Below, in pieces: positions 1 to 6,090 of a stretch of DNA of 64,000 nt. The stretch covers positions 62,001 through 126,000 of the forward strand of contig NZ_CP129994.1 in assembly GCF_030505615.1 (NCBI RefSeq). The letters run 5' to 3'. Position numbers and translations under genes: made by a program. The first letter of the stretch is position 1. The number at the start of each line of letters is the position of its first letter. The notes beneath the pieces are model-generated. The model saw only the letters and a program-made list of their open reading frames with translations. It was not told the origin of the DNA and did no database searches. Source of the DNA: Salinibaculum rarum (GTDB taxonomy: Archaea; Halobacteriota; Halobacteria; Halobacteriales; Haloarculaceae).

Positions 1-467
1 GCCACAGCGACGGTGTCAACACCGGGCACAGAGTGTTTGAGGGAATCGTAGACGGCGGTGAATATAATCGGTGTTTGCGCAAGTAGAATGTACACGAGGG
101 TGGTTGGCGAGATACCATGAGCGCAGATTGCGAGGGTGGTGGTAAGAAGGAGGTAGCCTACGATTGCGATGGTGCTGATGAAACGGAGGGTAGTGGTGTG
201 TTGCTCGATGAGTTGTGTTCGGATCGGGTGATTGATGTGGTCGTCTGGTGTGATTTCACGACGGTCTTCGATGTACATGAAGAGAAAAACGAGGGGTGGG
301 AGTGCAGTTGCAGGGAGAATTTGTCGGAGAGGCAGGGCGAGGCCGATGCCGGTTGTGGTGGTGATGAGTGCAGAGAGGCAGGCGAGCCAGAGGTTCAGTG
401 TCAGACCGAGTTTGAGGGCTCGGATGGCTCGATGACGGATAATGTGTTTGTGTGACTCGTTAACCAT
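1..467 (-). CDS. UbiA-like membrane protein, 3' part off the left edge
   Basis: The gene starts at the ATG whose complement is at 465-467 and runs off the left edge, so only the first 155 residues are visible. There are at least four hydrophobic segments, near residues 20-45, 50-65, 95-115 and 120-140. Between the second and third is the polar stretch YIEDRREITPDDHINHP followed by an Arg. This resembles the Asp-rich cytoplasmic loop with a downstream N-P-x-R of short haloarchaeal UbiA-family prenyltransferases. That family moves prenyl groups onto aromatic or glycerol acceptors in the membrane. The substrate cannot be read from this fragment. An AT-rich stretch at about 490-505 gives a TATA-like sequence on this strand. 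The assignment rests on a loop motif and topology only. Confidence 0.55.
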   Translation of the reverse strand, partial: MVNESHKHIIRHRAIRALKLGLTLNLWLACLSALITTTTGIGLALPLRQILPATALPPLVFLFMYIEDRREITPDDHINHPIRTQLIEQHTTTLRFISTIAIVGYLLLTTTLAICAHGISPTTLVYILLAQTPIIFTAVYDSLKHSVPGVDTVAV

Positions 468-545
468 GTCGGACTTTGAAAATAGTGGATTGAAATATAA
501 AATACTTCGCCCCAAAATCGCTCGTGCAGTACACCCCCTACAACG

Positions 546-557
546 AAATTATAAACA
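546..557 (+). promoter_or_regulatory. TATA box of the 580 gene
   Basis: AAATTATAAACA lies about 25-30 bases upstream of the ATG at 580. This is the spacing expected for a leaderless haloarchaeal transcript and supports the ATG at 580 over the upstream in-frame ATGs at 442 and 466. Confidence 0.5.
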
Positions 558-579
558 ATTGCATGTGCTAACCCCGATT

Positions 580-1011
580 ATGCCACTCACCCCTGAGTCT
601 CGACCACCGCCAGAAAAACTCACCACACGTCTCCAGAACCTCGCAGAAGACCGGTTACTCGCAGTCGTGACATTCACCGCTGAGGCGTACACACCCCAGT
701 ATTTAGCGCCCGTGATCGAAAACGGGTACTCAGACACAGAATTAGAAGAAACAATCCAATCATTTCGCAGACAAACTCGCCTGGAAGCTGACCGCGGCGA
801 CACACACCGCGCCGGCGACCATTACGGCTCCGTCCACCTGTACGACGATGCTCTTGTCCTCCTGTTCTCACACCCCTCAGACTACAATGTGCTTGTTGCC
901 TACGACCCACACTTAGATGTGCCGTTCATCGAGTTTTTCAAAGCATGTGTTGAGACTCTTAACGAAAGTACGCCAGACCGCGCCCCGGCAAGCACCCACC
1001 CCCCTACCTAA
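580..1011 (+). CDS. small conserved haloarchaeal protein (DUF7522-like)
   Basis: This 143-residue cytoplasmic protein starts at the ATG at 580, placed by the TATA box 25-30 bases upstream. The frame is open further upstream but is less plausible there. The pattern (LAVVTFTAEAYTPQYLAP, then a charged helix, then H-Y-G-S-V-H-L-Y-D-D-A and a final amphipathic helix) resembles a family of small haloarchaeal proteins of unknown function with a predicted alpha/beta fold. No catalytic motif is visible. It is divergent from the UbiA-like gene and about 160 bases upstream of the Cas4-like nuclease on the same strand. Function unknown. Confidence 0.7.
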   Translation: MPLTPESRPPPEKLTTRLQNLAEDRLLAVVTFTAEAYTPQYLAPVIENGYSDTELEETIQSFRRQTRLEADRGDTHRAGDHYGSVHLYDDALVLLFSHPSDYNVLVAYDPHLDVPFIEFFKACVETLNESTPDRAPASTHPPT

Positions 1012-1173
1012 TCCTTTTACGAACTACACGACAATACTTCTACAAGGAGTCACCACACCGACTCCGCAACTCAAATATGCAGCCACACAGCCACCCCTAG
1101 GATCGAAGACCCTCTCTCACCGGTCTTCCACACCTCTCACTGACCATCACCTGCTCTACACCACACAGCATCC

Positions 1174-2337
1174 ATGTCTTTACACCCACACCTTGACGAC
1201 GACGTCCTCGACCCCGATGAACAGCCAACAGACCGCATTAGCTCACTCCGGGAAAACATCACTGCGGAAGCCTTCGACGAATGGTACCACGAATGGAAAT
1301 TCCGGAAAAACATCCGCGAGGGGAATTCCTACTTCAACAAAGCTGGATACGTTCCCGACCCGGAACGGCACAGCCCGAGTTCTCTCTTACAATGCCAGCG
1401 AAAAACGTACTACGACAACGAAAACGCGCCTGAAGAAGAGGAAGCCCCAGAGGGTATCTTCTGGATGGGCAGCAAATTTGAAGAGGAAATCCTCATGCCG
1501 TTCCTCGAGGACATGGCTGAAGACATCCATCACCGAAACTACGTTCAGAATTCGATGTGGGTGGACTTCGAGTTGGAACACGACGAGACGGAGGTGCATT
1601 TCCGCGGTGAGACCGATCCAGTGATCTGCGACGCACAAGGCAATCCGATTCTCATCACGGAAATCAAGAGTAAGAAGACGCTCAGTAAGTTCGAAGGCGT
1701 CGAGAACCCTAAGCCAGACATCCATCACAAAGCGCAGGTTCACTGCTACATGTACGGCCTGACGAAGAGTTTCGAACGTCGTATCGATAAGGCAATGGTC
1801 ATCTACGGGTCGCGCAACAATCACGTCCTCCAGCCAATCCCCGTGGATTTCGACTTGGAGTTCTGGGAAGAACACGTTGTTCCATGGGCCGCACGCCACA
1901 CCGATTTCCGCATCAACGACGAACTCCCACCGGCAGAACCACAGTTCTCCTGGGAGTGCAAGTTCTGCGACTACTCGCAACGCTGTGGGCAAACAGCTGA
2001 CCCAGGTTTCTCTCCAGATCTTTTCCCGCCAGCCGCCGACTGGAAAGACGTCGACGTTGACGGATTCCTCCCACTCGTCGAGTACCCACAGCGCAAAGTC
2101 GTGGACTATCTCCGAGCGCACGCCCCCAAAGGCGCAAAACTCACACCGACGCTTGCGAATCAACACCCAGAACTCACACAGAAATTCGACATTCACCCGT
2201 GGACATGCGGTAATTGCGAGAACGAATACCCGTTTGGGACGTTCGGCTGGGATGGGAAAACAGACCGTTCACCGTGGTGTCCGGAGTGTGAAGAAGATCG
2301 ACTCCGTGGTCCACTTCCTCCTGAACAACACGAGTGA
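1174..2337 (+). CDS. Cas4/RecB-like PD-(D/E)XK nuclease with C-terminal zinc ribbon
   Basis: The 387-residue protein has the hallmarks of Cas4/AddB-type exonucleases. An N-terminal Cys in LLQCQRKTYYD (C74) and a C-terminal trio C262, C265 and C271 (ECKFCDYSQRCG) would ligate a 4Fe-4S cluster. The nuclease core shows D148 in GETDP, E163-x-K165 in TEIKSKK and the Q188-xxx-Y192 motif in QVHCYMYG. A second Cys cluster at the C terminus (CGNC near 335 and CPEC near 370) looks like an added zinc ribbon that ordinary Cas4 lacks. The family resects DNA ends with either polarity. No CRISPR array or other cas gene is visible in the window, so a repair or DNA-processing role is more likely than spacer acquisition. 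The stop codon overlaps a repeat that begins GTGAACTACCCC. Confidence 0.85.
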   Translation: MSLHPHLDDDVLDPDEQPTDRISSLRENITAEAFDEWYHEWKFRKNIREGNSYFNKAGYVPDPERHSPSSLLQCQRKTYYDNENAPEEEEAPEGIFWMGSKFEEEILMPFLEDMAEDIHHRNYVQNSMWVDFELEHDETEVHFRGETDPVICDAQGNPILITEIKSKKTLSKFEGVENPKPDIHHKAQVHCYMYGLTKSFERRIDKAMVIYGSRNNHVLQPIPVDFDLEFWEEHVVPWAARHTDFRINDELPPAEPQFSWECKFCDYSQRCGQTADPGFSPDLFPPAADWKDVDVDGFLPLVEYPQRKVVDYLRAHAPKGAKLTPTLANQHPELTQKFDIHPWTCGNCENEYPFGTFGWDGKTDRSPWCPECEEDRLRGPLPPEQHE

Positions 2338-2365
2338 ACTACCCCTGCCTAGTTGCGTCCACGGA
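2334..2365 (+). repeat. palindrome-family fragment at the end of the Cas4-like gene
   Basis: GTGAACTACCCCTGCCTAG starts inside the stop codon of the upstream gene. It shares its start with the elements at 38361, 41243 and 50788. It is probably a decayed IS200/IS605-type end. Confidence 0.4.
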
Positions 2366-2395
2366 GAATCTCAGCACATACCGCGCATCGGTAGT

Positions 2396-3625
2396 TCACA
2401 CCGAGGCGTGGTCGTCACCGGGAGTGAATGCGGCAAACGTGCCAGTGTGTTTGTACCAAGCAACACCGCCCATACTGGACTCCTCAAGACCGTATACGGT
2501 AATTGTCTCAGTGCCTGGTTCCACGACCGTGAATGCTGTCACCAGGTCGTCCAATGTGGCATCTGCGTTGTCAATTGCGGTACTGATGCTCGCGTCGTGA
2601 ATCACTGCTTCGTCAGGCAAGAGGATCACAGCATCTTCACCGTGATTCTGGCGCATTGCAGGAAGCACGTCTTCAATGAACGTTGTTCGCGTAAGTGGCT
2701 CTGCGGGGAGAGAGTCAAACAGTTCGGCAGTATCTGTGAACGCTGGATCGGTCACGACAGGGTCATCAAGGCGTGCACGAGCGCCGCGATACGAGAAGTT
2801 ACCGCGAGCTGCTGTCACCGGGCTATGATCGATGTCATCCTGTGAAGCAGTTTCCAATGCGCCACTGATGCTTAACATGAGCCGTTCAGCGTCACTGTGT
2901 GCAGCGCCGCGTTGTGCATACCCAGTCACAACCAAGTCAGGATGCGGATTCGGCACCGCAGCACCAACCTCCGTCACAGTCCACATCGTACTCGTCTCGT
3001 TTTCAGCGTAGCCGACTGCAACTAGGTAAAGCAGGGACTCATGCATCCAAGCAGCCTCTATGTCATCATGTCTGTTGTCTTCTGGCGGAGTGACTTCTCT
3101 CCAACCCGGTGGTGGGAACCCTACTCCGACTTCAGAAGTCTGGTATTCGCGCTGCGTGATGGCGTCGTATCCAGACACAGCATCAACTGCGCGATTCACG
3201 ATGTCAGACCCACTCCATAGTGCAGGATGGATGACGATGAGTTCACCTCGCCATGATGCAGTCACCCGGACGTCATCTTCTTCCTTTTCGATGTCGGTGA
3301 ACCGGATCGAACTGGGGAACTCACGGTTGGTGCCACGGAGGACACCACCACCAGCAGTGAGGTCAGCTGCGGTTCCTGCCTCTGTTTCAGTCACTGCAAC
3401 GGCATCCCTAAGTGGCTCATAAAGACCGGGAACAGCAGTTTCATCAATGTCACCTACAGCATCAACGAGCGAATTAAACGAATCTGGTTCGGGCAGCGTG
3501 TCCTGCTCAACGGTGACACTAGCAGTTCCTTCGAGGTAGACACCAGAGCGAAGCAATCCAACTCCTGGAATGTAGATGTCATCGCCATTAGTCACTGTGA
3601 GCGATTCATGCGGTGGCACACTCAC
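2396..3625 (-). CDS. hypothetical protein, last gene of a four-gene operon
   Basis: This 409-residue acidic protein has no signal peptide and no membrane segment. No known domain is recognised. A central region (residues 110-230) contains hydrophobic beta-type stretches such as GELIVIHPALW and SLLYLVAVGYAENE. The C-terminal 90 residues include an alpha/beta stretch ending in AVILLPDEAVIHD. It is the fourth gene of a same-strand run, 70 bases after the 3696-4286 gene. Its 3' end converges on the Cas4-like gene. It could be a structural or effector part of whatever the operon makes. Function unknown. Confidence 0.75.
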   Translation of the reverse strand: MSVPPHESLTVTNGDDIYIPGVGLLRSGVYLEGTASVTVEQDTLPEPDSFNSLVDAVGDIDETAVPGLYEPLRDAVAVTETEAGTAADLTAGGGVLRGTNREFPSSIRFTDIEKEEDDVRVTASWRGELIVIHPALWSGSDIVNRAVDAVSGYDAITQREYQTSEVGVGFPPPGWREVTPPEDNRHDDIEAAWMHESLLYLVAVGYAENETSTMWTVTEVGAAVPNPHPDLVVTGYAQRGAAHSDAERLMLSISGALETASQDDIDHSPVTAARGNFSYRGARARLDDPVVTDPAFTDTAELFDSLPAEPLTRTTFIEDVLPAMRQNHGEDAVILLPDEAVIHDASISTAIDNADATLDDLVTAFTVVEPGTETITVYGLEESSMGGVAWYKHTGTFAAFTPGDDHASV

Positions 3626-3695
3626 GTTGTATGGACACCTCGCTGAAAAACATCAGCCAGCTTTGGGAACCCGACTCCGCGCCACCTGGAGGTGG

Positions 3696-4286
3696 TCAAT
3701 CGACGTCAACCGTCGTGACATACGCGGCTTTCCGCCAGCGTTGGTACGGCGGATCCCGGTGTTGCTCTTCAACTGCTGCCGACGTGCGGTATCGACAAAT
3801 ATCCCCGTCCCAATTCTCGTGGAACAAGGCAAGCCGGTAGTCATCATCAAGGAACACGAGAATGTACGCATCGTACGCGTCGGATACCGCGTCATCCTCA
3901 CGGTCTACGCCGGTCACGGTGTAGGCAGTGTCATTCACAGTGATCTGGTCACCGACGACCGGGAGACTGTCACCGAACACGTCCAGCACGTCGACGGCGC
4001 TCAGGTACTCGTTCTCAGTTTCTAACGTTCGACCGAGCGCTCGAAGTTCACCTGTACTGAACCGACTGCTCCCGTTTTTGTTCTTTGTCTCGAGTGCGTA
4101 TTCTCGAATTCCGTCCCGAAGGTCAGCAACAGTCCCGGTTGCATGCCCCGGGATATCGAGTTCTGCGTAGAGACGTTTCAATTCAGCCTTTCGCAATCCA
4201 CGACTTGTGCCGTCACTCGGGGTGACGGTGTGATTGATGTTGAGCCGGTCGAGTAAGTCGCGGAGTCGTGTTGCTCTGGTGACCAT
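3696..4286 (-). CDS. hypothetical protein with SAP-like N terminus
   Basis: The protein has 196 residues. The first 65 contain a helix-turn-helix-like segment, RKAELKRLYAELDIPG, then a helix LRDGIREYALE. This resembles SAP domains, which bind DNA or RNA, although the match is by eye. Residues 85-196 are mostly beta, with the stretch DAYILVFLDDDYRLALFHE. It starts 3 bases after the stop of the membrane protein at 4290, so the two are almost certainly co-transcribed. Function unknown. A nucleic-acid-binding role is inferred from the SAP-like region only. Confidence 0.7.
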   Translation of the reverse strand: MVTRATRLRDLLDRLNINHTVTPSDGTSRGLRKAELKRLYAELDIPGHATGTVADLRDGIREYALETKNKNGSSRFSTGELRALGRTLETENEYLSAVDVLDVFGDSLPVVGDQITVNDTAYTVTGVDREDDAVSDAYDAYILVFLDDDYRLALFHENWDGDICRYRTSAAVEEQHRDPPYQRWRKAAYVTTVDVD

Positions 4287-4289
4287 GTA

Positions 4290-4676
4290 CTACTCCCCCG
4301 TGGTAGTGGTGTCACGGTCAGTGCGATGTCTGGCGAGTGTTCCAGATTCCAGATTCAGTTCATCAGCAATATGCTGGAGTTTGTCCTGAAGTTCTTCTGC
4401 GCGCTTCTGATTTTCCCGCGGAGTATCCGCGTTGGTTTTGATGAATTCGCAATCCTGAAGCGCGAATGCAAGATTCATAGCGAGCGCAGTGCGGTCTGCT
4501 CGCTTGGACTGGCGTTTGTGCCACCAGTACCACCGCACCAAGATTACGAGATCAATAGCAACAAACACCCAGAGGAGCGGATTGTACCAGCTGAGATGAC
4601 TGATTTCTCGGTGTGGATTATCCCATTTCAGTACGTCACGCCGGTTCACCGACTGAGACTCTACCGATTCACGCAT
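4290..4676 (-). CDS. small single-pass membrane protein with coiled-coil tail
   Basis: The start is placed at the ATG read from 4676 (another is at 4682), which overlaps the stop of the upstream gene by about 8 bases. The 128-residue product has one Trp-rich membrane helix near residues 26-50 (WYNPLLWVFVAIDLVILVRW). A basic stretch KRQSKRADR follows, then a charged helical tail probably facing the cytoplasm. The frame stays open further upstream, but that extension is rich in Lys and Arg, unlike the acidic proteins around it, so it was not used. It is the second gene of the operon and probably anchors its partners at the membrane. Confidence 0.72.
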   Translation of the reverse strand: MRESVESQSVNRRDVLKWDNPHREISHLSWYNPLLWVFVAIDLVILVRWYWWHKRQSKRADRTALAMNLAFALQDCEFIKTNADTPRENQKRAEELQDKLQHIADELNLESGTLARHRTDRDTTTTGE

Positions 4677-5205
4677 CCGCATCACCTGCTTCGTTGTCGT
4701 CTGCATTGTCCTCGCTGGTGCCGTCTTGGTAGAGTTCTTTCCGTGCGACGTCCCGGTAGTGCCGACCAAGTTCTTCGATGACTTCTGCGATTTCAACCAC
4801 CGGAATTTCCGCATCTTGTTCCGCACGCCATTCTTCCACGGTTTCACGAAGGCGTAACGACAGTGCGATGCGGTCGTATTCGTACGGGTCAAACCGAGAT
4901 GCATTCATGCGGTGTTCAAGCCCATTCAGAATAACACCGAGTTCACTCGGCGTGTATCCCCGGTCATACAGCGTATGTACGAGCCCATCAAACAGGTCGT
5001 GAATCTGCTGTTGCTCATCCACCGTCATCCGGAAGTCATCAGCGTCAGGCATTTCACGCCGGTCTTCAGGGAATGACGGCATCGACGATTCCAGCATTTC
5101 CTGTACGGTTTCCTCACCAGCGGCATTGTCATCGCTGTCATCGGGTGAAGATTCATGACTGGTAGACTGCGCGCTATCGGGTGGTGAGTCACTTGCATCT
5201 GGCAT
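4669..5205 (-). CDS. hypothetical acidic helical protein, first gene of a four-gene operon
   Basis: The 178-residue protein has a disordered Ser/Asp/Pro-rich N terminus (residues 1-55). A largely helical middle (about 60-160) and an acidic tail follow. No known family is recognised. It overlaps the downstream membrane-protein gene by a few bases, which is typical of translational coupling. The upstream 115 bases separate it from a small zinc-ribbon gene on the same strand. Confidence 0.75.
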   Translation of the reverse strand: MPDASDSPPDSAQSTSHESSPDDSDDNAAGEETVQEMLESSMPSFPEDRREMPDADDFRMTVDEQQQIHDLFDGLVHTLYDRGYTPSELGVILNGLEHRMNASRFDPYEYDRIALSLRLRETVEEWRAEQDAEIPVVEIAEVIEELGRHYRDVARKELYQDGTSEDNADDNEAGDADA

Positions 5206-5322
5206 ATTCGATGTATCGGGCGGGACGCTTTTGAGAGTTAGACATTCGCGCTGTGCTTAACTCCGGCCACCTGTCGAGTGGGTCGTGAGCAAGTGACGCG
5301 TTGATTGCTGATGTGTGTCTGA

Positions 5323-5505
5323 TCATTGTTCGACAGTCTCAACATCTCCACCGCACACCGGACACTCATCCGGTGCAGTGATTGCTTCAAATTCAGTTTC
5401 TCCAGGTGTTCCTTCCCGGCCTGTGTATGATTTCCCGAGTTCGAAGTTGTCGCATTCGACGCACGAATATGTCACTGTCACGTTGCGTTTTTGGAGATTA
5501 CTCAT
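5323..5505 (-). CDS. small zinc-ribbon protein
   Basis: The 60-residue protein starts at the ATG read from 5505. An in-frame GTG lies one codon upstream. It carries two CxxC knuckles, CVEC near residue 15 and CPVC near residue 49, about 30 residues apart. This is a typical zinc ribbon, as in many tiny haloarchaeal zinc-finger proteins that may bind nucleic acid or proteins. The partner is unknown. Confidence 0.75.
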   Translation of the reverse strand: MSNLQKRNVTVTYSCVECDNFELGKSYTGREGTPGETEFEAITAPDECPVCGGDVETVEQ

Positions 5506-5587
5506 CACTCAGTACCATGGCTGGTACGGTCTTGAATGTTGGAACATCCGGCCGGAACCAGCTTTATCCTGTCTTTTCTCCACAGAC

Positions 5588-5635
5588 GGAGCAGGCCGAG
5601 GACCTCGGGGGTTTGACCCCGGAGCAGTTCACAGG
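5588..5635 (-). repeat. IS200/IS605-end-like palindrome
   Basis: On the minus strand this reads GTGAACTGCTCCGGGGTCAA, followed by CCCCCGAG and CCTCGGCCTGCTCCG. It matches the copy at 50788-50838 over about 50 bases with few differences, and the shorter copy at 41788-41810. The CTCCGGGG/CCCCCGAG arms form a hairpin. It lies about 20 bases past the stop of the winged-helix gene on the same strand. Confidence 0.6.
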
Positions 5636-5658
5636 CAGGGAGCCGAATTGCTCGGACT

Positions 5659-5952
5659 CTAGTTTGCGTCACCTCTTGAGTGACTATCGTAATGATTGGT
5701 GATTGTCGTGAGGATTGGTTCAATTTCCCCCCAGTTCTGACCTGGTGTAATCGTGTTGTCCTCTTTGTCCCACTTGATGATGTTGTGAGAATCGAGGCGC
5801 GGCAGATGATTGTGCAAGTCCTCTGGAGAAATCATCCTGAGTGAAAGGCAGGTGGTATCGTGCGGTGGTTGTGCATCTCGAAGAGCAAGTAAGAGTTCAC
5901 GACGGCGGTTGTGAGCAAGTACTGTGAAGAGAGTATCCAAATCGGGTGACAT
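5659..5952 (-). CDS. winged-helix DNA-binding protein (DUF7344-like)
   Basis: The 97-residue protein begins MSPDLDTLFTVLAHNRRREL. This is the typical opening of haloarchaeal ArsR/DUF7344-type winged-helix proteins. A recognition helix region (SPEDLHNHLPRLDSHNIIKW) and a beta-wing (DKEDNTITPG) follow. It is probably a dimeric transcription regulator. Its targets are not evident, since the neighbours are unrelated. No ligand-binding Cys pair is present. Confidence 0.8.
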   Translation of the reverse strand: MSPDLDTLFTVLAHNRRRELLLALRDAQPPHDTTCLSLRMISPEDLHNHLPRLDSHNIIKWDKEDNTITPGQNWGEIEPILTTITNHYDSHSRGDAN

Positions 5953-6090
5953 TCACGCCGCGACGTACATACCCCCCGCGTAAAAGTGTGCCTAATTCTT
6001 CAGATCTTCCCTCGGCGTGATTGAGGAGACGGGGTTCTCCACCAGTGAAAAGAAAGTGAAAATTAGGGTGTCCGACAACGGATGCCTGGT

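Noticed and set aside
917-1624. Plus-strand frame between the 580 gene and the Cas4-like gene
   Set aside because: It overlaps the Cas4-like gene out of frame and is Thr/Arg/Lys-rich, unlike the acidic proteins around it.
1387-2196. Minus-strand frame opposite the Cas4-like gene
   Set aside because: It lies wholly within the nuclease coding region, which has complete motifs; the antisense product is unlike haloarchaeal proteins.
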